A DNA stretch of 64,000 bases from Methanotorris igneus Kol 5. GTDB taxonomy: Archaea > AGJL01 > Methanococci > Methanococcales > Methanococcaceae. The position numbers and the translations under genes were made by a program. Below, piece after piece: positions 29,354-38,555 of this stretch (its first letter is position 1; every line of letters starts with the position of its first letter). Where the stretch lies: NCBI RefSeq assembly GCF_000214415.1, contig NC_015562.1, positions 124,001 to 188,000 on the forward strand, in the 5' to 3' direction. The notes beneath the pieces were generated by a model. It did not search any database, was not told the DNA's origin, and was given only the letters and a program-made list of their open reading frames with translations.

Positions 29354-29495
29354 CGCTCATGTTCATTCAAGATTACCTAATGTATAAGGGGTATATTTAT
29401 TTATAGTTGCAGGGTTGAGATATATAAATGGGTCTATAAATAAACCCTCTCCAAACAAAAACCAAACATCAGGTAATCACAATTGAGGATGAGCG
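29354..29495. repeat. GCTCAT-type MITE-like repeat, copy B3
   Basis: 142 bp with imperfect inverted ends: left CGCTCATGTTCATTCAAGAT then TACCT, right AGGTAATC...GAGGATGAGCG. The left end matches the complement of the right end of B1/B2, which defines the family's two termini. Internal TATA-like runs. Inserted between the ATPase and an orphan gene whose reading frame is open right up to the element. Confidence 0.7.
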
Positions 29496-29556
29496 AATTG
29501 AAAATATTTATAACGCAATCAAATATTTAGAAGGTATAAATTACAATATTTCAAAA

Positions 29557-29871
29557 ATGCACTTTAAAGATGTTGATAGATTTTTAGATGAATTTAATCA
29601 AATAAAATCCAAATACGAAAAAATGAAAAAAGATATTGAACATTACCAAAAAATCTTAGATAGACAGGAAAGTATCCCAGATAATTATTATGAAATAGAA
29701 GAAAAACTTAAAACTTACAAAAAAGAACTTCAAGAAAAAATAGGAACTGATTTTGAGGAAATAATTAAATTTTTAAAAGGAGAATTAAATGATTTTAATG
29801 TAAATGAAAAAACATTAAAAAATTTCGTTATTTACCTGAAACCACTCATAAAGGAGGTTTTAAATTTATGA
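29557..29871 (+). CDS. Small coiled-coil protein of unknown function, probably 5'-truncated
   Basis: 104 residues from the first in-frame ATG. Strongly helical and charged (IKSKYEKMKKDIEHYQKILD), suggesting a coiled coil. No recognised family. The frame is open upstream (ERIENIYNAIKYLEGINYN) to the right end of repeat B3 at 29495, without an ATG and with plausible protein sequence, so the original N-terminus was probably lost when B3 inserted. No clear ribosome site precedes ATG 29557. Overlaps the next gene by ATGA. Confidence 0.6.
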   Translation: MHFKDVDRFLDEFNQIKSKYEKMKKDIEHYQKILDRQESIPDNYYEIEEKLKTYKKELQEKIGTDFEEIIKFLKGELNDFNVNEKTLKNFVIYLKPLIKEVLNL

Positions 29872-30245
29872 TTTCTGAAGATGAATTTTATGAAAAGTTA
29901 CTGGAAAAAAAGAAGAATGAAGAAATTAAAGTTGAGGTCAAAGACATTGATATTTTTCAAAACTACAGACAAATAGATTCCCCTGATATTGTTCTAATTT
30001 TAAAATTAAAATTAAACATTTTCTCAAGAGATTTTGACATTGAGATACCAATACCTATTGAAGTAGAAAAAGTTGGGCTTAACTCTGCATTAGAAGATTT
30101 AGAAAAATTCATTAAAAGAGAACATTTTAAGTTGTCATTACCAATGTTAGTTATCTCAGAAAAGGGGTTTAAAACCGATAAAAAAGAGTATCCTTTAAAA
30201 ACAGAATTTAAGATAAAACAAATTCCCTATTATTTGATAAAATAA
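29868..30245 (+). CDS. Hypothetical protein, partner of the preceding gene
   Basis: 125 residues, starting in an ATGA overlap with the preceding gene and preceded by GGAGG, so translation is coupled. An acidic/basic helical N-terminus is followed by alternating hydrophobic strands (DIVLILKLKLNIFSRDFDIE). No motif, signal peptide or membrane segment recognised. Function unknown; the pair likely forms one module. Confidence 0.6.
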   Translation: MISEDEFYEKLLEKKKNEEIKVEVKDIDIFQNYRQIDSPDIVLILKLKLNIFSRDFDIEIPIPIEVEKVGLNSALEDLEKFIKREHFKLSLPMLVISEKGFKTDKKEYPLKTEFKIKQIPYYLIK

Positions 30246-30408
30246 TTAAAAATAAAAACACATTATTTAGAACATAGAAATGTATTAAACTTTTGAAAAA
30301 TGCCATACTTAAAATTTTAAATGATGGTTGGATAGAAATAAAACCAAATTTGAATTAAGTAAATTTTGGAGATTTTGGAAAACTACTCATACAAAAATGG
30401 TGATTATT

Positions 30409-30858
30409 ATGGGCAAGTGTAGGCATAATGGGGAAGTTAGTATTTTTGGAGTAAGACCTGCAAGTTTTCCTTATTTTCCATTTCATTTAAAAGATAAAAT
30501 TGGGGGGTTTGTAATATTGGATGAGTTATGGTTGATGAGGTGGTGTGAAATTATTGAATATCCGATGAGAATTCCAACCTTATATGTGCCAATTGAGGAT
30601 TATGGCATTCCAACTGTTGAGGATATGGATTTGATTGTTGATTTTATAAAATATCATGTTTCTAAGGAGAGGGAAGTTGTTGTTTCTTGTATTGGTGGGC
30701 ATGGAAGAACTGGAACTGTTTTAGCAGTTTGGACTGGGTTAAATGGGGTTGAAAATCCAATAGAGTATGTTAGAGAGCGTTATTGTGAGTGTGCTGTTGA
30801 AACACAGGAACAAGAAGAGTTTGTAGAGTATTATTTAAGTATAAGGAATATTAGTTAA
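30409..30858 (+). CDS. Dual-specificity/tyrosine phosphatase-like protein
   Basis: About 149 residues from ATG 30409, with GGTGAT just upstream; a longer in-frame reading begins at 30328. The P-loop SCIGGHGRTGTVLAVW fits Cx5R(S/T) (C, five residues, R, T), the catalytic signature of cysteine phosphatases, with a possible general acid in PIEDYGIPT. C-terminal helix VRERYCECAVETQEQEEF. Small archaeal DSPs remove phosphate from proteins or nucleotides; substrate unknown. It could in principle reverse kinase action, but nothing links it to the kinase at 391-2394. Confidence 0.82.
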   Translation: MGKCRHNGEVSIFGVRPASFPYFPFHLKDKIGGFVILDELWLMRWCEIIEYPMRIPTLYVPIEDYGIPTVEDMDLIVDFIKYHVSKEREVVVSCIGGHGRTGTVLAVWTGLNGVENPIEYVRERYCECAVETQEQEEFVEYYLSIRNIS

Positions 30859-30922
30859 TTTTTGAAAAAGATTAGAATTTTTAAAATCTAATGAAAATAG
30901 AAATAAATTTTTAGGTGAGATA

Positions 30923-31357
30923 ATGACATACTGGCTCTGCATAACAAATGAAGACAACTGGAAAATTATAAAAGATAAAAAGATTTGGGGAGTTGCTGAA
31001 AGGCATAAAAACACAATAAATAAGGTTAAAGTGGGAGATAAACTAATTATTTATGAAATTCAGAGGAGTGGGAAGGATTACAAACCGCCATATATAAGAG
31101 GAGTTTATGAAGTTGTTTCAGAGGTGTATAAAGATTCTACAAAAGTTTTCAAGCCAACTCCAAGAAATCCAAATGAAAAATTCCCTTGGAGGGTTAAATT
31201 AAAAGAAGTTAAAGTTTTTGAACCACCAGTTAATTTTAAAGATTTGATTCCAAAACTTAAATTTATCACCAACAAAAAGAAGTGGAGTGGTCATATAATG
31301 GGAAAGGCAATGAGAGAAATACCAGAGGAAGACTATAGGTTAATTGTTGAGATATAA
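30923..31357 (+). CDS. EVE-domain protein
   Basis: 144 residues, essentially one EVE domain (PUA-like fold): [15 protein letters not shown] at the N-terminus, [28 protein letters not shown], and a C-terminal [21 protein letters not shown] domains bind modified bases (5mC, hm5C, modified RNA) and occur in modification-dependent restriction enzymes and in stand-alone proteins. Here it is stand-alone, within an accessory region; ATG 30923 follows AGGTGAGATA. Confidence 0.82.
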   Translation: MTYWLCITNEDNWKIIKDKKIWGVAERHKNTINKVKVGDKLIIYEIQRSGKDYKPPYIRGVYEVVSEVYKDSTKVFKPTPRNPNEKFPWRVKLKEVKVFEPPVNFKDLIPKLKFITNKKKWSGHIMGKAMREIPEEDYRLIVEI

Positions 31358-31358
31358 A

Positions 31359-32012
31359 TTAACCGTCAAGACCCACTAAATATTTAACCCCCTTAAGCTC
31401 AACTTTTAAAACTAAATTGTCTCCTTGCTTTATTATATTAATATCTTTTATTTTTGAAAAATTACTAACCAACTCATTAGATAGATGTAGTTTGAAAAAT
31501 CTTATAAGAGATTCTTTAATAAGTTGATCTTCAATATTGTATATTTTGCCCCAATTTTCTAACTTAAAAGAAACTGTTTTTTTATTTTCTTTCATTGCTT
31601 TACTAATTACTTCAACCAATTCTGGTATTATATTCTTTAATTTAAATTTAATATTTGAACTCTTATCTTTTTTTCTTTTTATTTCTCCCACTTTCTCAAC
31701 AAAAAATTCTCCATTTCTTTCCATTAAAATTAGTTTTGTTGCTTCTTTTATGTTCTGCTTAATTAACCAAGCTTGTTCATCCAATATAGGTAGTTTTTGA
31801 TCAAGAATGTATGTTTTTCCATTTATTTCTATTCCTGTTGCTACATGTCCAAGATATCCAAAAAATTCGAAAAAGTAAATTTTATTTTCTGGATAAAGAT
31901 TTAGTAAGAGAGCTGCTGTTAGTTTTGCATAATCTCTACAGACTGACAATCTATAATTTAAAATGTCAGACATAGTTATATTTAACTGTTGTATCCCAAA
32001 ATTATTTCGCAT
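31359..32012 (-). CDS. Transglutaminase-like cysteine protease-fold protein, probably N-terminally truncated
   Basis: 217 residues. Transglutaminase-like triad visible: Cys in SVCRDYAKLTAALL, His in GYLGHVATGIEI, Asp in YILDQKLP. Only ~25 residues precede the Cys, whereas such domains usually have 40 or more and often a leader. The start (ATG 32012) is about 40 bp from the transposase gene, so the 5' part was probably lost on IS insertion. The C-terminal half is helical and unassigned. Confidence 0.6.
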   Translation of the reverse strand: MRNNFGIQQLNITMSDILNYRLSVCRDYAKLTAALLLNLYPENKIYFFEFFGYLGHVATGIEINGKTYILDQKLPILDEQAWLIKQNIKEATKLILMERNGEFFVEKVGEIKRKKDKSSNIKFKLKNIIPELVEVISKAMKENKKTVSFKLENWGKIYNIEDQLIKESLIRFFKLHLSNELVSNFSKIKDINIIKQGDNLVLKVELKGVKYLVGLDG

Positions 32013-32422
32013 CAGTAGGTAATAAAAAGAGGAATGTTAATAATAAGAATAATATGAAGGGGGCAAAACTTAACGATAAAATGATTAGGAAAATCATTAG
32101 ATGGAAAGAAAAGGGCTTTGAAACCAGCCGTATAGCTAAGAAAGTTGGAGTAACTCCCCGTAGAGTTCAGCAAATATGGAAAGAATATAGAGAGACCGGA
32201 GAAATTCCAAAGATAAAGCGTAGGGGTAGAAAGCCAAAGAAAATATCGAAGGAAGAGATTGATTTAGTTCTTAAAGCAGTTGAGGAGTATAAAGGAACCA
32301 GTGCAGTGCATTTAGAGAAATACATAGAGAGTAAGCACAATATACATATTCCTCATAATCGTATATATACTATACTGAAGGAGTTCGACCTTATCCAGAA
32401 GGGAAAGAAGAAAAGAAAGAAT

Positions 32423-32466
32423 TAGACGAAAACCTTCGGTTTTCGTTGCTCGCTTGCTACGCAAGC
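32423..32466. mobile_element. 44-bp double-hairpin insert, copy 1
   Basis: Two back-to-back hairpins: ACGAAAACC-TTC-GGTTTTCGT (32426-32446) and TCGCTTGC-TAC-GCAAGCGA (32450-32468; its last two bases may belong to the host gene). Inserted after AAT and before GA. Identical to copy 2. Its first hairpin belongs to the dispersed GGTTTT hairpin family. Confidence 0.8.
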
Positions 32467-32859
32467 GAAAAGCCAAAGCGATTCAGCGCTTCAAAACCTA
32501 ACGAAATGTGGCAGATGGATTCTAAAATCGTAGATGTGGATGGAGTTAGATATAATCTCCTGTTAATAATTGATGATCACAGTAGATTCATCCTACACGC
32601 TGGAATTTACGAAGAAGCTACAACCGACGTTGTTATCTCGGCTTTAGAAGAATGCTTTGAAAAGCATGGAACGCCGAAAAAGATATTAACTGACAATGGA
32701 ACCCAATTCGTCCCTGCAAGGGGTGGAATCTCGAGATTTCAGAAGTTTCTAATGGAAAGGGAAATTTTGCATATAAAAACCTCAATCAGACACCCTCAAA
32801 CGATAGGAAAAGTTGAAAGAATAAATAGGGAAGTTGAATATCGACTGGACAAGTTCAAT

Positions 32860-32903
32860 TAGACGAAAACCTTCGGTTTTCGTTGCTCGCTTGCTACGCA
32901 AGC
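32860..32903. mobile_element. 44-bp double-hairpin insert, copy 2
   Basis: Identical to copy 1: hairpins at 32863-32883 and 32887-32905. Also inserted after AAT and before GA, at a non-homologous site of the same gene and in the same orientation. It introduces TAG and a +2 shift. Confidence 0.8.
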
Positions 32904-33062
32904 GACAACCTGAAAGAATTCGTTGAATGGCACAACCAAATAAAACCACACCGCTCATTAAGTTTTAAAACCCCATACGAAGTATACTTCGAAAATACCA
33001 AGTGTAATAAAGGGGTGATAACATGAACATGAACAACGAAATAATTTCAGGATACAACAAAG

Positions 33063-33892
33063 TTATTGAGAAATGGCTTTTTTACTAATAACCAAGATAG
33101 TAGAAGTTTGATTATAATGCCCTATAGCCCCACCTCTTGTAGATCCTTGCTCACCATAAGTATTAAACCCTATAACAGGAACATCACCAACAACTTCTTT
33201 AATAATATCTACATCATTTATTTTTAATTTTTCTTTTAAAAAGTGTCTTAAAATGCAGTTAAATATAACAATAGCCCCCACATCCTCTTTTTCTATATTT
33301 GCATCATTAATAGCCATCATTATTGCTTTCTTAAAACTTTCTATAGCTGTCTCTCTATCAGTTTCCATTATAGATAAATAGCTACCTTCATAAATTTCTG
33401 AGTATAAGCTAATACTTCCATCGGGATTTTCACGCATAGCACTTTTTATAATATAATCCCCATAAATATCAGAACTTCTTAAACCAAAAGGGTTTTCAGA
33501 TAGAATTTCAGGGGTTAGTGAATCAACATCTAAAAGTTCTTTTAATACTTCAGCAGCAGGTCTATTATTTAACTCATAAATTGTTCTATCTTTTGCTTTA
33601 GTAACAACAGCTCCTTTATCAGTTGGTTTATATGGATGACCCATTCCTGTGCCCATCTTTAAACCAGCTACTATTGTGTTAATGACAGCATTATTGTAAA
33701 CTCCATCAGCATATTGATATGTCATATTAAATTTTAAATCATCTCCTGTTGAACCTCCAACTATCCTAATATTTCTCCCTAAAACAGACAGTATTCCTCT
33801 CATAGCAGGTTCTTCTAATCCAGACAATCCATCAATTAATGTTATAGAAACAAAGGGGTTTATATTCAGATTTTTTATTTCTTTAGATCTGA
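33063..33892 (-). pseudogene. FIST-domain sensor protein, C-terminal fragment
   Basis: The 254 residues from Met at 33827 cover the C-terminal FIST half: GLEEPAMRGILSVLG, RIVGGSTGDDLKF, GMGHPYKPTDKGAVVTKA and a C-terminal VPVIGFNTYGEQGSTRGG. The frame continues upstream without an ATG (NINPFVSITLIDGLSG) to the inverted repeat of the IS remnant at 33893, then meets a stop inside it. The FIST N-terminal domain is therefore missing. FIST proteins sense small ligands such as amino acids. The downstream end lies 36 bp from the transposase gene. Confidence 0.8.
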
Positions 33893-34346
33893 GGGTGGTG
33901 CATAATTAAAAAATTTAAATATGGTGAGTCAAAAATAGAATACAAAAAGTGATAAAAATCGAATGGTGAATACCCATGGACGCCGTTAAGATAGTTATAA
34001 CTTTGATAGATAAATATCTTACTGATAAAATCGAACAACCAAAACGTAGGGGACCTAAGGGTTATGATTTAGTATTGAAGTTGAGATTATTAGCTTATGG
34101 GGTTTTAAAAGGATTATATTATACGAGGGAATTAGTGAGATATTTAAAGAAGTATTATAAAAAACCAGATTATGAATAGATTCTGGACAAATGTAAAAGG
34201 TTTTAAGAAAAAATACGTTTTCTGTATGTTATCGGTTATAACCGCACAAATATTAGCAATTTACAACTTAAAAACTCTAAATTATCCCCTAATAAGGATT
34301 AAAGACGTTAGAATATAAATTTAGATGTATCAATTATGCACCACCC
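33893..34346 (+). mobile_element. Internally deleted insertion sequence with 15-bp inverted repeats
   Basis: 454 bp bounded by perfect inverted repeats GGGTGGTGCATAATT (33893-33907) and AATTATGCACCACCC (34332-34346). Inside, 33976-34179 encodes a transposase N-terminus (MDAVKIVITLIDKYL, RRGPKGYDLVLKLRLLAYGV), and a second reading at about 34173-34318 encodes a transposase C-terminus (FWTNVKGFKKKYVFCMLSV); the catalytic middle is gone. It could move only with help in trans. No clear target duplication. Confidence 0.82.
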
Positions 34347-34356
34347 CAATTAATGT

Positions 34357-35034
34357 TTATTTAATATGTTTATATGCTTTAAATCCTCCAATCAATCTCT
34401 TAACTCTAAATCCTAAAAGTTTTAATATTAAGGCGATGGATTGGCTTCTCATTCCACCCCTTGCACAAAATACAACAATTGTTTTATTTCTATCTAATTT
34501 GGTTACTTCTCTCATAATTCTCCTAATACCTTCCTCAATAATCTTTGCTGCAACCTCCATTGCTTTGTCTTTTCCTTCATGTTTGTAAATTTTTCCAATG
34601 AGTTCATGCTCCTCATCTAAGAATAGAGGAATATTTATGGCATTTGGTATTGTTCTTTCTTTATATTCCCTTGGAGACCTCACATCAACAATAATAACTT
34701 CATCTTTCTTCATTAATTCCTCTAAATCACTTACTGTTATTAAATCATCAGTTAATTCCTTCCCAACTGAATTCAGATAGTTTTTGATGTCTATTGGCTC
34801 AAAGTAAATTTTATAATTATTAAATTCAACGACTTCTATTTTTTTGTTTTCAAGGACTTCTTTTGATTTGTTTAAAATAAAAGATGCCAACTCCCCACTA
34901 ACTTTCCCAGCAAGGATTTTTTTACCATCCGTTATCATCTTCCTACCATCATTTAAAATAATAGATAGAACAACATCATCTTTAAAAGTTAATAACCTTG
35001 CCAAGATTTCCTCATCCACGTTCTCACCTATCAA
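34357..35034 (-). CDS. tRNA 2-selenouridine synthase, rhodanese subunit (split SelU)
   Basis: 225 residues. The rhodanese domain occupies about residues 95-225: [20 protein letters not shown], and the catalytic loop [15 protein letters not shown], whose CARGGMRS is the SelU/MnmH signature. About 95 N-terminal residues form an extra region not in bacterial SelU. In Methanococcales SelU is known to be split into separate rhodanese and P-loop proteins; the P-loop partner is encoded directly upstream, overlapping by 11 bp. Together they exchange sulfur for selenium in wobble 2-thiouridine of tRNA, using selenophosphate. Confidence 0.87.
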   Translation of the reverse strand: MIGENVDEEILARLLTFKDDVVLSIILNDGRKMITDGKKILAGKVSGELASFILNKSKEVLENKKIEVVEFNNYKIYFEPIDIKNYLNSVGKELTDDLITVSDLEELMKKDEVIIVDVRSPREYKERTIPNAINIPLFLDEEHELIGKIYKHEGKDKAMEVAAKIIEEGIRRIMREVTKLDRNKTIVVFCARGGMRSQSIALILKLLGFRVKRLIGGFKAYKHIK

Positions 35035-35677
35035 CGTGTTTTAATTTTGATTTTATAAATTCATCAACAATTTTGACAGATTTGTCTAAATCTTCATTAT
35101 AAACAATCAAATCTGGCTGTATTTTTTTTATTACCCTCATGTAGTGTTCTCTGTAAAGTTTTTCCTCTATTAAAAGGGCAGCGTTGTAATATTCATCCTT
35201 TTCAATTAGTTCAATGATTTTATCAATAGTTCTTAAAATTTCTTCCCTTTTTAATGAATTTCTCAACAATTCAAACTTAGAAATTAAAATTCTCTTTTCA
35301 TGTTCATTTTTTGGAAGATATTGGTTTAATAATCTGTTTATTTGACATTCATAAGGACAATCTACCAATATTTTGTAGGTGTAATTGTTCAAATTGGCGA
35401 ACAACTCTGGAATTTTTAATTTTTTTACACCTCCTATCTTTCTACCTTCATATTCAACAACGCAGTATCCTTTCTCCTCCGCTTTTTTTATTTGCTTATA
35501 CAACTCTTTTTCAAATTCTTCCTGACTTCTTTGCTTTAGGTGGTATAAATCACCCAATATGCTTCCTCGCGTGTTTGCACACTCCTCAATGTCAACAACA
35601 GGATGGTGTTTTTTTAATTCCCTTAAAATCTCAGTTTTTCCACAACCTGTTTTACCAAATAGTCCAAAAATTATCAT
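35024..35677 (-). CDS. tRNA 2-selenouridine synthase, P-loop subunit (split SelU)
   Basis: About 217 residues from ATG 35677, chosen because GGTGAT lies 5 bp upstream; an in-frame ATG at 35689 is the alternative. Walker [16 protein letters not shown] and SelU motifs [13 protein letters not shown] and [14 protein letters not shown] correspond to the C-terminal P-loop half of bacterial SelU. First gene of the two-gene selU operon. Upstream, TTAATAA...TTATTAA (35709-35731) is an inverted repeat that could be a control site. Confidence 0.87.
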   Translation of the reverse strand: MIIFGLFGKTGCGKTEILRELKKHHPVVDIEECANTRGSILGDLYHLKQRSQEEFEKELYKQIKKAEEKGYCVVEYEGRKIGGVKKLKIPELFANLNNYTYKILVDCPYECQINRLLNQYLPKNEHEKRILISKFELLRNSLKREEILRTIDKIIELIEKDEYYNAALLIEEKLYREHYMRVIKKIQPDLIVYNEDLDKSVKIVDEFIKSKLKHVDR

Positions 35678-35818
35678 CAAAATCACCATGCGTATACAAA
35701 GGCAGTTTTTAATAATACTAATTGTTATTAAAAAAGTTAATGGATAATGTTCTAAATATTCAAATTAATTGATAAATATTAACGAGTTTTTAACATCATA
35801 TTCATGGTAGTTTCAATA

Positions 35819-37762
35819 CTAAAATCCAAGTAATTTTCCAAGTTGGTAAACAATAATTCCTATTGTTGTTGCAAGGATTAAGTTGTAGGATGTCCCAAAT
35901 AGCGTCCATTTTATGCTCTTAGTTTCTGTATAAATGGCTGCAATTGTTGCCAAACATGGGATGTAGATAACCGAAACTAAGCATAGAACAAACGCCTGCA
36001 GTGGAGTTATATATTTTGTTACATCTCCATATACAATGCTCAATGTAGAAACCACCAACTCTTTTGCAAATATTCCAAACACTAATGCTATTGCTCCTCT
36101 CCAGTCTAATCCCATTAGTAGAGTTATATGCTCAAGGATTTTCCCAACAACCATTGCATAACTATCTTCTATGGTTGGATAGTTGAAGATATAGTAGAAT
36201 ATTAAAGAACCAAGTGCAATTATGGTCCCTGCTTTTATTAAGAATTCTTTACTCCTCTCCCATGTCATTTTTAAAACATTCCTCCAATCTGGTGTTCTAT
36301 ATGGGGGGAGTTCAAATATAAACGGCTCAGTTTCTCTTTTAAACAGTATTCTTCCAAGCAAAGAAGATACCAAAAGCATCAAGCCCATTGTTGTTAATAT
36401 TATTAATAGAGTAAATAATGCCTTGTATGACGCAAAAAATGCCCCCGCTAAGAATCCAATAACTACAAATCTCGCTGAACATGGCACCAATGGAGCCACC
36501 AATACAGTCAATAATCTATCCCTTGGACTCTCGATTATTCTTGTTGCCATTATGCCAGGGACATTACATCCAAAACTTAAAATTATTGGGATAAACGATT
36601 TCCCACTCAAACCAAATTTTGACATTATCGAATGCATCAACGCTGCAACTCTTGCTAAATATCCACAATCTTCTAAAATTGATAGGGAAAACATGATTAA
36701 GACAATTTGAGGGTAAAATTCCAAAACACTCCCAACTCCCGCCAACAAACCATCAACAATAAACCCCTTATATAATGGGGGTAGGATATTTGATAAAACT
36801 CCCCCAATAAACCCAAAAAACTCCGCTATTATCTCAGAAAAAACCCCTCCAACACTAAAAACAAAATTATACATTAGATACATAATACATGCAAATATTA
36901 TTGTTCCATAAATTGGATGAACTACAATAACATCAATATCATCATGAATCTCAGTGGAAATGATTATATCCTTCAATAACTCATCACAAACCCTATATCT
37001 TTCCTCAACAATATAACTTTCAATATCATGTTTTATTTTACTCTCAATTTTTTCCTTTAATTTTGCCACATAATTCATAAATTCCTCGTTATCCTTAAAT
37101 GCTTCTAAAACCTCTGGGTCTCCTTCGAGCAATGATATAGCTATCCATCTTTTTGGAAGTTTGGCAAATTTATCTGATTCTGGAAGATTATCCAATTTTT
37201 CAATAATTTTTTCTATGCATTCTTCTAATATTGGAGAATATTTTATTACATTTGGTTTTCTTGGCTTGTAGTTGTATATTGCCTCCTTTAACTCCTTTAT
37301 ACCTATTTTATGCCTTCCAGATGTTTTTATAACGGGCAAGTTTAATTTTTTGCTTAGTTTTTCCTCATCAACAAAAACTCCAAATCTTTCAGCCTCATCA
37401 ATTAAATTTAGACATAAAATTGGACTTTTTCCCATCTCAATTAACTGCAAAGTTAGATATAAATTTCTATTTATGTTTGGAGTGTCAATTATGTTTAAAA
37501 TAATTGCATCCTCATTCTCTATCAAAAAGTCCCTTGCTATTTTTTGGTCTATTGAATTCGACATTAATGAATAAATGCCCGGTAGGTCAACTACAACATA
37601 TTCTTTATCCTTATATTTTAAAATTCCTTCCTTTTTTTCAACAGTAACTCCTGGCCAATTTCCTATAGATTGATTGCTTCCAGTTAATTCATTAAATATG
37701 GTGCTTTTTCCAACGTTCGGTTGTCCAACTAACGCTACGATTTTTTTATGATTGTTTGACAT
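35819..37762 (-). CDS. feoB: Ferrous iron transporter FeoB
   Basis: 647 residues. N-terminal G domain: GQPNVGKST (G1), DLPGIYS (G3), NLIDEAE (G4), then the helical GDI-like region to about residue 270. The membrane domain has two Gate motifs, including PLVPCSARFVVIGF and YIPCLATIAA, each with the conserved Cys, and about 9-11 TM segments. Imports Fe(II), important for the many Fe-S proteins of methanogens. Divergent from the DtxR-type regulator with palindromes between. No feoA is seen between or beside the two genes. Confidence 0.94.
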   Translation of the reverse strand: MSNNHKKIVALVGQPNVGKSTIFNELTGSNQSIGNWPGVTVEKKEGILKYKDKEYVVVDLPGIYSLMSNSIDQKIARDFLIENEDAIILNIIDTPNINRNLYLTLQLIEMGKSPILCLNLIDEAERFGVFVDEEKLSKKLNLPVIKTSGRHKIGIKELKEAIYNYKPRKPNVIKYSPILEECIEKIIEKLDNLPESDKFAKLPKRWIAISLLEGDPEVLEAFKDNEEFMNYVAKLKEKIESKIKHDIESYIVEERYRVCDELLKDIIISTEIHDDIDVIVVHPIYGTIIFACIMYLMYNFVFSVGGVFSEIIAEFFGFIGGVLSNILPPLYKGFIVDGLLAGVGSVLEFYPQIVLIMFSLSILEDCGYLARVAALMHSIMSKFGLSGKSFIPIILSFGCNVPGIMATRIIESPRDRLLTVLVAPLVPCSARFVVIGFLAGAFFASYKALFTLLIILTTMGLMLLVSSLLGRILFKRETEPFIFELPPYRTPDWRNVLKMTWERSKEFLIKAGTIIALGSLIFYYIFNYPTIEDSYAMVVGKILEHITLLMGLDWRGAIALVFGIFAKELVVSTLSIVYGDVTKYITPLQAFVLCLVSVIYIPCLATIAAIYTETKSIKWTLFGTSYNLILATTIGIIVYQLGKLLGF

Positions 37763-37895
37763 TATTTCCCCTCTTAATCATGGAGCATTTATGTTTATTA
37801 TAGCAACCTAAGCACATAAACTTACGTAAAAAGTTTATAAGGAAGATTTTGATTGAATTTAATTTCATGTTGTCCCATCCATCTATATTAATATT

Positions 37896-37993
37896 ACTTA
37901 AATAATTTAAGTGAACTTAAATATTTTTTAAAAAATATAACACTGTTAAATTTTTACATATTAGAAACCCTTAAATAATTTAAGCTCACTTAA
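37896..37993. promoter_or_regulatory. Candidate DtxR-type operators between feoB and dtxR
   Basis: Repeated palindromes: ACTTAAATAATTTAAGT (37896-37912, perfect), TTAAGTGAACTTAA (37907-37920, perfect apart from its two central bases), CTTAAATAATTTAAG (37970-37984) and TTAAGCTCACTTAA (37980-37993). Two copies of the same overlapping pair, ~73 bp apart, one nearer each divergent gene. This arrangement suggests metal-dependent binding of the encoded regulator at both promoters. Confidence 0.65.
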
Positions 37994-38033
37994 ATTAAGT
38001 TGGGTTTTGATATATATAATTTTTGGTGATATA

Positions 38034-38432
38034 ATGCCATCTGCAAACATGGAAGATTACTTGGAGAAGATTTATTTATTTACAAAGAATAAAAATAGAC
38101 CAATAAAAACAACAGAACTTGCGAAACTGCTGAATGTTAAGCCCTCAGCCATAACGGACATGGCAAAAAAGATGAGTAAAGAGGGTTATATTATTTATGA
38201 GCCATATGTTGGCATTAGTTTAAGTGAAGAAGGTGAAAAAATAGCAAAAAAAACATTAAGAAAACATAGAATAATAGAGACCTTCCTAACGAACTTTTTG
38301 GGGATGGATTTGGACAAAGCTTATGAAGAGGCATGCAAAATTGAACATGTCGTATCAGATGAGACTGTTGAAAGGCTCTATTCGTTCATGAACAAACCAA
38401 AAACCTGTCCGCATGGGGAGAATATTGAATAA
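38034..38432 (+). CDS. DtxR/MntR-family metal-dependent repressor
   Basis: About 132 residues from ATG 38034 (GGTGAT upstream). An N-terminal winged helix-turn-helix (MEDYLEKIYLFTKNKNRPIK, LAKLLNVKPSAITDMAKKM) is followed by the metal-binding dimerisation domain: HRIIETFLTNFLGMD, EEACKIEHVVSDETVERLY. Metal ligand candidates are the E/H residues of these helices and the terminal CPHGE. No SH3-like third domain, as in MntR/IdeR short forms. Probably represses feoB and itself when iron is sufficient, via the palindromes upstream. Confidence 0.9.
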   Translation: MPSANMEDYLEKIYLFTKNKNRPIKTTELAKLLNVKPSAITDMAKKMSKEGYIIYEPYVGISLSEEGEKIAKKTLRKHRIIETFLTNFLGMDLDKAYEEACKIEHVVSDETVERLYSFMNKPKTCPHGENIE

Positions 38433-38455
38433 ACTTACATATTCGTTTGCAGAAT

Positions 38456-38478
38456 TTTTGTCATTTGTTATGACAAAA
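38456..38478. repeat. Perfect 9-bp hairpin downstream of dtxR
   Basis: TTTTGTCAT-TTGTT-ATGACAAAA. It lies between the convergent dtxR and ATPase genes, where it could act as a terminator or processing site. Related in style, but not in sequence, to the GGTTTT hairpin family. Confidence 0.45.
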
Positions 38479-38555
38479 CTTTTTAAAATATGAGATAAAC
38501 CTTAATAATTTACTTAACATTTTTATCACTCTAATGTTACGTTACGTGGGTGACC

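Larger units (their letters stand above)
32054..33026 (+). pseudogene. Integrase-core (DDE) transposase interrupted twice by a 44-bp hairpin insert
   Basis: Three blocks form one ~294-residue transposase. Block 1 (32054-32422) has an HTH region (ETSRIAKKVGVTPRRVQQIW). Block 2 (32467-32859) has the core: WQMDSKI (D), ILTDNGTQF (D), IGKVERINREVEY (E). Block 3 (32904-33026) has FVEWHNQIKPHRSLSFKTPY. Each junction has the same 44-bp insert, which adds a TAG and shifts frame. Deleting 44 bp at both restores a continuous frame (RKNEKPKRF and KFNDNLKEF). No other lesion seen. Resembles IS481/IS3-type integrases; no terminal inverted repeats found. Confidence 0.85.

Noticed and set aside
30409-30858. 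Phosphatase as the partner of the kinase at 391-2394
   Set aside because: 28 kb apart, no shared element or operon; no sequence evidence for a link.
32423-32466. Archaeal mRNA intron with bulge-helix-bulge splice sites
   Set aside because: The exon-insert junctions do not pair into the required 3-nt bulges and 4-bp helix; the stems are entirely inside the insert.
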